64,000 nucleotides of DNA from Peronospora farinosa (lineage: Eukaryota > Oomycota > Peronosporomycetes > Peronosporales > Peronosporaceae): positions 124,001 to 188,000 of the forward strand of contig CANTFK010000978.1 of the NCBI GenBank assembly GCA_947646735.1, given 5' to 3'. Below are positions 44,719-56,012 of this stretch, piece by piece (position 1 is the stretch's first letter; every line of letters starts with the position of its first letter). Made by a program: the position numbers and the translations under genes. The notes below the pieces were generated by a model, which worked only from the letters and a program-made list of their open reading frames with translations, did not search any database and was not told the DNA's origin.

Positions 44719-46924
44719 ATGCCATTCTTTACGAAGAGATATGTGACGAGTTTGCACGTCTATTTTGAGCTCCGAGAACCACTATTCAAATCTGAAACGC
44801 TTTGTAATTCGTACTTGGCTGTCTACAGAGACGATTGACCTTTCCAAGTGATCTGAATATTGATTGAATAAGCATATAACAAGGCGAGATCCTTTGAGGT
44901 CGAGAGTGAATGAGTGCGAGGAGCGCAAGTGTAGCAAACCGAGCTGGGTGTGAAGGATGCCTAGGCGAGTCCACACGTTGCCCTCTGTCCAGAACTTGTT
45001 TTCTACGCGAATGAAGCCCTCAAATATCATTTCGAGAAAGATCTGTATGCGATTCTTTGATCCGATCAAATACGATCAATTTAGGAGTGCTGTCGGCTTC
45101 ACGAACGGCGCTAATAATGTGTGGAAAATGTACAAGCCTCACTTAGATCATCTTTATACCAGCACTGGGCCCAGCACAGATCAGGCAAAACATGGCATTT
45201 GGACATTTTCTTCGAGGAAATGTCGAAATGCCACGAGCTAGCGCGTTACGTAGGCTCAGCAGTACGTCACTAACCAACTGAAAACCTCATACCGCTGCAA
45301 CCCTTAAATCACTTGGCCTTCATGTCAACTCCTCTCCATCTCCAGCAATTGTCACAAGGGTGCCCGATGTCTGCTAATCTTGACTCTTGAGAGACACGGA
45401 ATACAGCAAGTGATTCGCTTATCTACAACTGAAAAATGGTTCGGTACGCGAATGGGAAAGCCTCGCCTTTTTCTCCACGTGACGACCGCTACTACGTCAA
45501 CTCGACGGTGAGAGTCCCGAAAAACGGTAACTGTTCGCAATGGACTTCACCATTAGTATGAAGAAACGAGACTCAATCACGCCGAGTTAAGATATATCTC
45601 CTTCGTACTATTGATGTTATAACTTTTGTTGAAGCAACCTGGTTCAAAAAAAAGGTATCATGAATATATACAGTAGGCTAGGGATCAATGGTATTGTAAG
45701 GTTAGATCGTTGGGTAAACTCCTTCACTTATGCTGGATTCTGCTAGTACATGACAGGTGGTCATGGACTCAGCAGAAGTATCTCTTTTGAAAGCCATATA
45801 CTACACTGGATAAAATGCTGGCTTGATGATATCGTCGAACTTGCTAGAACAATATGGATGATGGAATTGGTACAAGTCTACCAGACAATTACATTCAACT
45901 TCAGCCGAAGCAGCGGCATAGGACCTTGGTAGGTGAAGGTTCACTTACAGTGATAAGATGAAAGACGAGGTATAGCTGCCGTGAGAGATATGGTTGATTT
46001 TAGTCAGTGATGCCAAGACGGCTAGTATCCCACGCCCTCAGGAAGCACTGGCTTAGTGTAAGCGAAAACGGAATGATGTGAAACGAAGGATTTGCTATCT
46101 AGAGCAGGAGATCCAGCTGGGGCTTGGTGCAGCGGCCGGCAGCTACTCGACAACGCTTGCACAATGTGTAACCCGACTCAAACTAGATCGTGACAAATTT
46201 TAGTTTTGAGCCAAAAACTTTTCTTTTTTGAGTCATGCCATCCAGCCTCTCAACGACAATTTTTGCGCCGAGCTGCTTGTATTTTTCCAAAAGTCTCCCC
46301 GAAGCGTGATAATTTAATCCTGTGCTTGAGGCAAGTCATTACACATGACGTGAAGGCAGCGGAACTGTCGCGGAAACGTGCTTCCTATCGACTTGACGAA
46401 AACGTGCTGCAATGACACCGCGGGTTTGTAAGCACTCGATATCCCGGCGATTTGGTGTCAGCTTTCACATTTCGACGTACAAACAAAGATGTAAAATACG
46501 CCATACCTGATATAGGTTTTTCACGGAGTACAAGTTGTTGAATACGTTGCTGTGTGACAACGTGATATCTTGAGCCGCGAGTGAACGACTTTCAAGTGGT
46601 TGGCATTCTGACTACTACATTTACAATTACGCTATCAAACATCGTTGGAGCCTGACATTAGGAAGCATTCACGGAGACAAACACCGCTATCAACATCAAC
46701 GTCGACTATTTCATTTGTATCCTCTCCAGATAAGGGAACTCCCACGTTCTTTTCATAAATATACCGAAAAAACGTCAAACTGAAAAGTGTATGAAAAATT
46801 GACTAGCTACTCAATCCTTATGCAAAATGTTCACGTACTACAAAAAATGAACAGCTCGAGCGATTTGCTGTCATTCCAGCAACATCACTCAGTTACACAC
46901 AATATGGTGGCGAAGCAGCACCTA
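44719..46924. repeat. Tail of unit 5 and A-type 3' flank of unit 6
   Basis: Non-coding array DNA; unit 6 starts at 45784. The left arm of the large palindrome begins at about 45841. Confidence 0.65.
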
Positions 46925-47509
46925 TCAGTTGCATTTAGGAGGTGCCACTGGCTGGCCTCCAGTCGTCAGAGGGACACAAGCTTTGTACACCTGCCACGAG
47001 TGCTTGTTCTTTACAAAGCGCTCAGCCAGCCAGTACCAATGCAGTACGCACGTACCCTTGCACGACGAATAGTCGATACAGTGTTTTTTGGCAGGAAAGT
47101 CGTTATGACAATTATCACCTTGGGCTACCATCTTGTCGTCGAGCCACACCTCGCACGGTCCGTCGTGCGTGTAGCCCGACACTCGCATATCGCCGTTTTT
47201 CGGAATAGGCTGCGCTTTTCCATTACTGCCGGTCCAGCCACATTTGAAGTCAGCACCTGGGACCACTCTGTACCTCTTCTCGTCGTCCATGAAAGCGCGG
47301 AGCGTCTTGTAATTGTTCTCGATGCGCCACTTATTAAAGCTTGGTCCTAGCTTTATATTCTGTCCCTCGAGATACGCAACTGGGTTCATCGTGCTTCCTT
47401 TATATGACTTCCGGTAAGGGGGCACCGGATTCCGCACAACTTGGTGGGCTTCAACAGTTGAGAATAGCACCGACACTACGGCAAATGTCGGCAGGGCCAA
47501 GCGAACCAT
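46925..47509 (-). CDS. Secreted AA17-type LPMO, copy 6 (intact)
   Basis: 194 residues, almost the same as copy 5. One notable change is Asp to Gly in CGWTGSNGK (CGWTDSNGK elsewhere), close to the first Cys. Signal peptide, mature His and all Cys are kept. Confidence 0.82.
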   Translation of the reverse strand: MVRLALPTFAVVSVLFSTVEAHQVVRNPVPPYRKSYKGSTMNPVAYLEGQNIKLGPSFNKWRIENNYKTLRAFMDDEKRYRVVPGADFKCGWTGSNGKAQPIPKNGDMRVSGYTHDGPCEVWLDDKMVAQGDNCHNDFPAKKHCIDYSSCKGTCVLHWYWLAERFVKNKHSWQVYKACVPLTTGGQPVAPPKCN

Positions 47510-48940
47510 GAAGAGTCGTTGATAATTGCGTCCGTTGGCCAAGTGGTAAATGAGGAACTGACAGCAGATTGGACCAACCTACCCGTTAAGGCATTTTTCC
47601 TACCTACCCAGGCGACGTGTTGTCGTCAATGAAGCTGTTTTCCTATAGAGACTATGACACTTTCCACCTTTACGCCTTAAATTAGATGCCCATGTACTTT
47701 ACTCTTGCATAAATAAATGCATTGACACTATCAGCGGGTTTCTAGGAAGGTTGTAATGTATAGAGGGAGAAGCACTTGTTCGAACGTGTAGATATTTTGT
47801 AAATTACATACTTCAATACACATAACAGAATGTGACCATGACTTTAACTAGTGTGAAATGTCGATAAATACATGGCAATAGAGGTGACTACGATCGCAGA
47901 CAGCGAGCCCCATATGATTAGGTTATTACGAAAATGATTGCGAAAATGCTATCTGCAGTTTTCCGAGCAATTCAATTTTTCCCGTATTTTGTCAGTCTTC
48001 AAATGATTGGCTGGTTGGGTTTACTAGATACAACTTGTAACGCCGCTCATTATCACGTTTAGAAAACTTTTTCATAAATTCTTGTCTAGTCCCTGAGTCC
48101 TTCTTGGTGCAACTGCCGATGAACGTGGCAGAGGTTTTAACCCGGCGCGTCACCGCGAATGTAATCGTCTCTTTCTTACTTTATTGCCCGCGTGCGATTG
48201 ACGTGCTGATAATTTGTTGAGCTGCAAAGCCTTTGTCCACTATGGCAGAGAGGGTGGGAGGGTACGTCACTCCTCTCCACATATCGCTTCGCTTCATAAC
48301 TTGTTCTTTAATTGAATTGCTACCAGGGTGCGTACTGAACTGTGCTTCCAAAGTCTCACCACTATTTTAACTATAGTATAGATGTTCAATCATCGCCTTT
48401 TTCTGGCGTAGAATGGCACCTCAACCAATGTACTGGTTTATAGAGCATTTATTACCTACCATGAGTTTTGAGCGTTCTCTAGGGCTTGCTGTGGTCGTCC
48501 TGGTAGTCGGTCGATATTTGTCTTGAATCTTGTATCCTTCAGAAACTAAAACGTGTCAAAAGTTCATGTCTATAAATTCAAAAAAATTCGTAGTGAGCAT
48601 GTTCGTTCGGAGAATCTCGTTCAGAGCGTCTCTATGTGGAGACACGCCCTGACTTTTTGGATCATAGCATGATCGCGTCTATGTTATCCTCGTGTCGACA
48701 ATGTTGTACAGGATCTTGTGTGCTCCATAAGCGCAACTAGAGGTGGTACCCAGACTCAGACTCAGTGGGTAATTACCCATACCCAGACTCATGGGTTGGG
48801 TATGGGTAATTGGCCTCAATTAACCAACTTACCCATGGGTACCCATGGGTAAATGTACCAAATTTTTGGGACATACCTGCTCGTATTGATTTCTAATTGT
48901 TAAATGTATTGGTGACTCATTACGCCTTTTTTGGTGAAAG

Positions 48941-50531
48941 TGTAACGGGGTTACACGACGGTTGTAACGTCTTTCCGAGAGTTTACGCTTAAACTCTCCT
49001 TTGTATTGCATATAATGCATTATTATACTTCTCGTTAGAGAGGTATTAAGTATGAGCGTTATAATACGGTATTCGGTAATACCGTATCTTATCGATTGGG
49101 ATTCGATAAATCACTAACGCTGTATTAAGTACATCATACACAGATGTTTAGACGATACGTCGTCCAATAGCAAAGTCTGCATATAATAATTAGTGCGCAT
49201 GCACTCGAGCACTGCTCGTTAATGAACAATATGGTTCTCAATATCTGACCGCCCATGTTCAGCTCGGCTATGGACAAAAATGTCATCAAAATACGTTTGT
49301 GCATAACTTCGATGGGGTCGAAACAATTGCGTCACCAAACGGTTAAACGTAGCCGGAGCATTAGATAGCCCTTGGGGCATCACTAACCACTCCCAGAGCA
49401 TACCGCTCGGAGTACTAACAGCAGTAAGCGGAATATCACTAGCTCGCATGAGCAATTGGTAATAACCATCGACTAAGTCGAGCGCACTGTACATGGTACA
49501 ACCGACCATATTGTTCTGAAGAACATCCTTTCTAGGTATCGGTGTCTGTGCAGGTATAGTGGCCGCATTGAGCTTATTATAAGCATGAACAATACGCCAT
49601 TTACCATTTGGTTTCTTAACACAGAAAGTGGGTGTCGAGTGCGGAGATTTACTTTCACGCACCATGCCCGCCGCGTGCTTTGCACGAAAGAACTCGTCAA
49701 TGACGTCACACTGTTCTTTGGGTAAAGGCCACTGCCGTGTTACACAGTATTTGGTTCCGGGAACCAAGTCAATTTCATGACGTACGCCCCTATCAGGTGG
49801 TAGAACCGACGGTGGATCGTGACACACCACGTCCTGGAATTCTTTTACCAAAGGATAGTAGGGATCTGAAGGACCAACAAGTGCTACCAAGTGTAGCGGA
49901 GCTACACAGCTCTTTAGCCAGAGGAAGACTTCCGGCTGGAAGCCTCTTAGTTCTAGAGAACTAAATAGAGTGAAGGCTAAAAGCCACTTAGTTCTAAGGA
50001 ACTAATTAAACGACTTAAAGTCACCCTGTTCTAAGGAATAGGAAAGAGACTTTTAATCAATCAAGCAATATGCTTAAGGTTCAGAGAACCAACGCACAGA
50101 GTGCAAGAACAAGCTAGAAGCTTAGGGGTTCAGAGAACCAATGCACGAAGTGCACAAGAGAACAAGTCAGAACGACTTGCGATCTTAAACTCAAAAGGAG
50201 AACTGATTTTATTTATGCTTTAAGATATTATGAATAGTCCTACTTTAAGTACACTACACTAGATTAATTACTATTATAGTTATTATTATATGCAGACTTT
50301 GCTATTGGACGACGTATCGTCTAAACATCTGTGTATGATGTACTTAATACAGCGTTAGTGATTTATCGAATCCCAATCGATAAGATACGGTATTACCGAA
50401 TACCGTATTATAACGCTCATACTTAATACCTCTCTAACGAGAAGTATAATAATGCATTATATGCAATACAAAGGAGAGTTTAAGCGTAAACTCTCGGAAA
50501 GACGTTACAACCGTCGTGTAACCCCATTACA
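48941..50531 (-). mobile_element. Rearranged copy of element B nested in the hAT (inverted LTR fragment, RT piece, full LTR)
   Basis: It is flanked by the 5-bp duplication GAAAG (48936-48940 and 50532-50536). It begins with about 250 bp of LTR in plus orientation (48941-49190), joins at short microhomology to a minus-strand RT fragment, then the primer site and a full minus-orientation LTR (49892-50531, 640 bp). Gag, protease, RNase H, integrase and the antisense ORF are missing. The duplication shows it integrated as one molecule in this rearranged form. Confidence 0.9.
49219..49870 (-). pseudogene. RT fragment of the nested element B copy
   Basis: It reads from [20 protein letters not shown] through the YFDD box ([13 protein letters not shown]) to HIVH and a TAA at 49219-49221. 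Differences from element B are minimal (GRSD for ARSD). The TAA is the same stop as in element B at 37084-37086. The piece is truncated on both sides. Confidence 0.9.
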
Positions 50532-50536
50532 GAAAG

Positions 50537-51076
50537 TCTACCGCACATATGATGCAAAGCAACTGGAGCCGGTGGCGCAGGCCATGCTACGCAAACTCAA
50601 GAAATATATATCAAGCTGGCATTTAAACAGGATGCAAACTTCTTTGCAACGGTGTTAGGTCCAAGATAGAATATCAGCTGGTTCAAAACCCTCGACGAAG
50701 GGCCAAAGCAATTTTGGGCTCTTGGCCATAGCCCACAAGCATATTGAGTTGCTTTTTGTGGATGCAGCATACAGTCATCATAAGTCATTAGAAAAAACCC
50801 CGCCTCCGCCACCTGTCAACATTAGTAACGCATGAGCGATGACGACATGGAGCCAGACGTCTTCGCATTTGTTGAAGGCAGAGTTCTAAGACCGCAGTGA
50901 GCAAAGTCGAGGAAAATAGCTCAAAATTATTTTGCTTTTTCGCCTGTTCACATACACTAATTGCCATTGGAGTGGTGAGCACTGCATCAGCTGCAATTCC
51001 CGACACTTGCAAGGATGGCAAGATTTTATCTGGCCATCCCCGCGTCTTCAACTCCGTCTGAGAGAGGTTTCTCTTA
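50537..51076 (+). pseudogene. hAT transposase remnant
   Basis: QAMLRKLKKY at about 50572-50607 and DANFFATVLGPR further on resemble the end of the hAT catalytic domain. 51009-51076 encodes ARMARFYLAIPASSTPSERG then FS and a stop, the typical hAT C-terminal dimerisation motif. Several stops and frame changes lie between. The N-terminal half is missing. Confidence 0.8.
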
Positions 51077-52247
51077 AGGTAAAAAGACTTACAGGTAGAA
51101 CAGAACTTCGCTTTCCCCTAAAAGCTTGGAGAAGCTTTTGTACTTCAAGGATTGGATAAGGACACAGGGTCACGTTATTTTGTCGGCAAGGGACTAGTTT
51201 TTTTCCTTTGTCAGCTCGCTTGAACTTCCCAGTGGGAGACGTAGAGTGTGGATACTTTTATTATCAATTTTGATTATGCTTTTCTCCCTTCCATATTATT
51301 TATTAGTCCGCATGTTTATTGCGCGGGTAACATGAGTAATTACCCGCGGGTATGAGTCCAAGTCGTGGGTAATGAAATTTGAATGAGTCTGAGTCGTGGG
51401 TAAACGCAATTACCCAACCCAGACTCATGGGTACCACCTCTAAGCGCAACGAATAACCTGATCTTGATTGCCAATTCAAGATCAAGTTACTCGCTGCGCT
51501 TTTGTCTTGAATCTTGTATCCTTCAGAAACTAAAACGTGTCAAAAGTTCATGTCTATAAATTCAAAAAAATTCGTAGTAAGCATGTTCGTTCGGAGAATC
51601 TCGTTCAGAGCGTCTCTATGTGGAGACACGCCCTGACTTTTTGGATCATAGCATGATCGCGTCTATGTTATCCTCGTGTCGACAATGTTGTACAGGATCT
51701 TGTGTGCTCCATAAGCGCAACGAATAACCTGATCTTGATTGCCAATTCAAGATCAAGTTACTCGCTGCGCTTATGCCATTCTTTACGAAGAGATATGTGA
51801 CGAGTTTGCACGTCTATTTTGAGCTCCGAGAACCACTTATTCAAATCTGAAACGCTTTGTAATTCGTACTTGGCTGTCTACAGAGACGATTGACCTTTCC
51901 AAGTGATCTGAATATTGATTGAATAAGCAATAACAAGGCGAGATCCTTTGACGTAGGGAGTGAATGAGTGCGAGGAGCGCAAGTGTAGCAAACCGAGCTG
52001 GGTGTGAAGGATGCCTAGGCGAGTCCACACGTTGCCCTCTGCCCAGAACTTGTTTTCTACGCAAATGAAGCCCTCAAATATCATTTCGAGAAAGATCTGT
52101 ATGCGATTCTTTGATCCGATCAAATACGATCAATTTAGGAGTGCTGTCGGCTTCAAGAACGGCGCTAATAGTGTGTGGAAAATGTACAAGCCTCACTTAG
52201 ATCATCTTTATACCAGCACTGGGCCCAGCACAGATCAGGCAAAACAC

Positions 52248-52306
52248 GCTAGCTCGTGGCATTTGGACATTTTCTTCGAGGAAATGTCGAAATGCCACGA
52301 GCTAGC
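52248..52306. repeat. Hairpin GCTAGCTCGTGGCATTTgGACATTT with short loop
   Basis: Arms of about 26 bp flank a short loop. Other direct units lack about 11 bp of the left arm (AAAACATGGCATTT), so the full hairpin is present only here and in the inverted arm (53341-53399). Confidence 0.75.
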
Positions 52307-52875
52307 GCATTACGTAGGCTCAGCAGTACGTCACTAACCAACTGAAAACCTCATACCGCTGCAACCCTTAAATCACTTGGCCTTCATGTCAACTCCTCTC
52401 CATCTCCAGCAATTGTCACAAGGGTGCCCGATGTCTGCTAATCTTGACTCTTGAGAGACACGAAAGACAGCAAGTGATTCGCCTTATCTACAACTGAACA
52501 ATGGTTCGGTACGCGATTGGGAAAGCCTCGCCTTTTTCTCCACGTGACGGCCGCTACTACGTCAACTCGACGGTGAGAGTCCCGAAAAACGGTAACTGTT
52601 CGCAATGGACTTCACCATTAGTATGAAGAAACGAGACCGAGTTAAGATGTATCTCCTTCGTACTATTGATGTTATAACTTTTGTTGAAGCAACCTGGTTC
52701 AAAAAAAAGGTATCATGAATATATACAGTAGGCTAGGGATCAATGGTATTGTAAGGTTAGATCGTTGGGTAAACTCCTTCACTTATGCTGGATTCTGCTA
52801 GTACATGACAGGTGGTCATGGACTCAGCAGAAGTATCTCTTTTGAAAGCCATATACTACACTGGATAAAAAGCTG

Positions 52876-53068
52876 GCTTGATAATTAGGTCGAACTAGTA
52901 TATCTCTTTTATTTTTCCAGTCTCGTTGAAAATGGCTCGTTACATTCAAGTCTTTTCATCCTCCTCCAAGTCCTTTCGACTCGAATAGGTTTGTATTCAA
53001 TACTTTACGACGTGTTATATTGTCATTTTTCCACATATCTCGATCCTGTAAGAGGAGAAGTCACCGGT
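52876..53068. other. Unique spacer at the palindrome centre
   Basis: Not found in any other unit. AT-rich with a pyrimidine-rich part (TCATCCTCCTCCAAGTCC). No gene is seen. It probably holds the rearrangement breakpoint. Confidence 0.5.
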
Positions 53069-53876
53069 ACTCTCACCGTCGAATTGACGTAGTAGCGGCC
53101 GTCACGTGGAGAAAAAGGCGAGGCTTTCCCAATCGCGTACCGAACCATTGTTCAGTTGTAGATAAGCAAATCACTTGCTGTATTCCGTGTCTCTCAAGAG
53201 TCAAGATTAGCAGACATCGGGCACCCTTGTGACAATTGCTGGAGATGGAGAGGAGTTGACATGAAGGCCAAGTGATTTAAGGGTTGCAGCGGTATGAGGT
53301 TTTCAGTTGGTTAGTGACGTACTGCTGAGCCTACGTAACGCGCTAGCTCGTGGCATTTCGACATTTCCTCGAAGAAAATGTCCAAATGCCACGAGCTAGC
53401 GTGTTTTGCCTGATCTGTGCTGGGCCCAGTGCTGGTATAAAGATGATCTAAGTGAGGCTTGTACATTTTCCAACACATTATTAGCGCCGTTCGTGAAGCC
53501 GACAGCACTCCTAAATTGATCGTATTTGATCGGATCAAAGAATCGCATACAGATCTTTCTCGAAATGATATTTGAGGGCTTCATTCGCGTAGAAAACAAG
53601 TTCTGGGCAGAGGGCAACGTGTGGACTCGCCTAGGCATCCTTCACACCCAGCTCGGTTTGCTACACTTGCGCTCCTCGCACTCATTCACTCCCTACGTCA
53701 AAGGATCTCGCCTTGTTATTGCTTATTCAATCAATATTCAGATCACTTGGAAAGGTCAATCGTCTCTGTAGACAGCCAAGTACGAATTACAAAGCGTTTC
53801 AGATTTGAATAAGTGGTTCTCGGAGCTCAAAATAGACGTGCAAACTCGTCACATATCTCTTCGTAAAGAATGGCAT

Positions 53877-54417
53877 AAGCGCAGCGAGTAACTTGATCTT
53901 GAATTGGCAATCAAGATCAGGTTATTCGTTGCGCTTATGGAGCACACAAGATCCTGTACAACATTGTCGACACGAGGATAACATAGACGCGATCATGCTA
54001 TGATCCAAAAAGTCAGGGCGTGTCTCCACATAGAGACGCTCTGAACGAGATTCTCCGAACGAACATGCTTACTACGAATTTTTTTGAATTTATAGACATG
54101 AACTTTTGACACGTTTTAGTTTCTGAAGGATACAAGATTCAAGACAAAAGCGCAGCGAGTAACTTGATCTTGAATTGGCAATCAAGATCAGGTTATTCGT
54201 TGCGCTTATGGAGCACACAAGATCCCGAACAAAATTGTCGACACGAGGATAACACAGACGCGATCATGCTATGATCCAAAAAGTCAGGGCGTGTCTCCAC
54301 ATAGAGACGCTCTGAACGAGATTCTCCGAACGAACATGCTTACTACGAATTTTTTTGAATTTATAGACATGAACTTTTGACACGTTTTAGTTTCTGAAGG
54401 ATACAAGATTCAAGACA
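53877..54417 (-). repeat. 271-bp tandem repeat, two copies, inverted (unit 7)
   Basis: Same repeat in reverse orientation. The copy next to the AA17 promoter side carries the AAAATTG/CGAACA variant that otherwise occurs only in unit 3. Confidence 0.93.
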
Positions 54418-55427
54418 AATATCGACCAGCTACTAGGACGACCACAGCAAGCCCTAGAGAACGCTCAAAACTCATGGTAGGTAATAAATGCTCTATAAAC
54501 CAGTACATTGGTTGAGGTGCCATTCTACGCCAGAAAAAGGCGATGATTGAACATCTATACTATAGTTAAAATAGTGGTGAGACTTTGGAAGCACAGTTCA
54601 GTACGCACCCTGGTAGCAATTCAATTAAAGAACAAGTTATGAAGCGAAGCGATATGTGGAGAGGAGTGACGTACCCTCCCACCCTCTCTGCCATAGTGGA
54701 CAAAGGCTTTGCAGCTCAACAAATTATCAGCACGTCAATCGCACGCGGGCAATAAAGTAAGAAAGAGACGATTACATTCGCGGTGACGCGCCGGGTTAAA
54801 ACCTCTGCCACGTTCATCGGCAGTTGCACCAAGAAGGACTCAGGGACTAGACAAGAATTTATGAAAAAGTTTTCTAAACGTGATAATGAGCGGCGTTACA
54901 AGTTGTATCTAGTAAACCCAACCAGCCAATCATTTGAAGACTGACAAAATACGGGAAAAATTGAATTGCTCGGAAAACTGCAGATAGCATTTTCGCAATC
55001 ATTTTCGTAATAACCTAATCATATGGGGCTCGCTGTCTGCGATCGTAGTCACCTCTATTGCCATGTATTTATCGACATTTCACACTAGTTAAAGTCATGG
55101 TCACATTCTGTTATGTGTATTGAAGTATGTAATTTACAAAATATCTACACGTTCGAACAAGTGCTTCTCCCTCTATACATTACAACCGTCCTAGAAACCC
55201 GCTGATAGTGTCAATGCATTTATTTATGCAAGAGTTAAGTACATGGGCATCTAATTTAAGGCGTAAAGGTGGAAAGTGTCATAGTCTCTATAGGAAAAAC
55301 AGCTTCATTGACGACAACACGTCGCCTGGGTAGGTAGGAAAAATGCCTTAACGGGTAGGTTGGTCCAATCTGCTGTCAGTTCCTCATTTACCACTTGGCC
55401 AACGGACGCAATTATCAACGACTCTTC

Positions 55428-56012
55428 ATGGTTCGCTTGGCCCTGCCGACATTTGCCGTAGTGTCGGTGCTATTCTCAATTGCTGAAGCCCACCAAGTTG
55501 TGCGGAATCCGGTGCCCCCTTACCGGAAGTCATATAAAGGAAGCACGATGAACCCAGTTGCGTATCTCGAGGGACAGAATATAAAGCTAGGACCAAGCTT
55601 TAATAAGTGGCGCATCGAGAACAATTACAAGACGCTCCGCGCTTTCATGGACGACGAGAAGAGGTACAGGGTGGTCCCAGGTGCTGACTTCAAATGTGGC
55701 TGGACCGACAGTAATGGAAAAGCGCAGCCTATTCCGAAAAACGGCGATATGCGAGTGTCGGGCTACACGCACGACGGACCGTGCGAGGTGTGGCTCGACG
55801 ACAAGATGGTAGCCCAAGGTGATAATTGTCATAACGACTTTCCTGCCAAAAAACACTGTATCGACTATTCGTCGTGCAAGGGTACGTGCGTACTGCATTG
55901 GTACTGGCTGGCTGAGCGCTTTGTAAAGAACAAGCACTCGTGGCAGGTGTACAAAGCTTGTGTCCCTCTGACGACTGGAGGCCAGCCAGTGGCACCTCCT
56001 AAATGCAACTGA
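55428..56012 (+). CDS. Secreted AA17-type LPMO, copy 7 (intact, inverted unit)
   Basis: 194 residues; signal peptide ends SIAEA before the mature His, and KAQPIP is present. The SIAEA variant is shared with copy 3 and not with its palindrome partner copy 6 (STVEA). All Cys and both candidate copper His are kept. Promoter block with CCAAT and TCATTTACCA lies at about 55355-55395. Confidence 0.82.
   Translation: MVRLALPTFAVVSVLFSIAEAHQVVRNPVPPYRKSYKGSTMNPVAYLEGQNIKLGPSFNKWRIENNYKTLRAFMDDEKRYRVVPGADFKCGWTDSNGKAQPIPKNGDMRVSGYTHDGPCEVWLDDKMVAQGDNCHNDFPAKKHCIDYSSCKGTCVLHWYWLAERFVKNKHSWQVYKACVPLTTGGQPVAPPKCN

Larger units (their letters stand above)
48738..51442. mobile_element. hAT-superfamily DNA transposon, non-functional
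   Basis: 2705 bp with 14-bp terminal inverted repeats TAGAGGTGGTACCC/GGGTACCACCTCTA and an 8-bp target duplication AGCGCAAC (48730-48737 and 51443-51450). Many GGGTAATTACCC-like subterminal repeats lie inside both ends, as is usual for hAT transposase binding. Removing it restores the array sequence exactly. It contains a transposase remnant and a nested gypsy insertion. Confidence 0.93.
48519..51772 (+). repeat. 271-bp tandem repeat, two copies, the first split by a hAT transposon (unit 6)
   Basis: Copy one is 48519-48737 plus 51443-51502; copy two is 51503-51772. The hAT insertion sits in the near-palindrome at AGCGCAAC. Confidence 0.9.
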
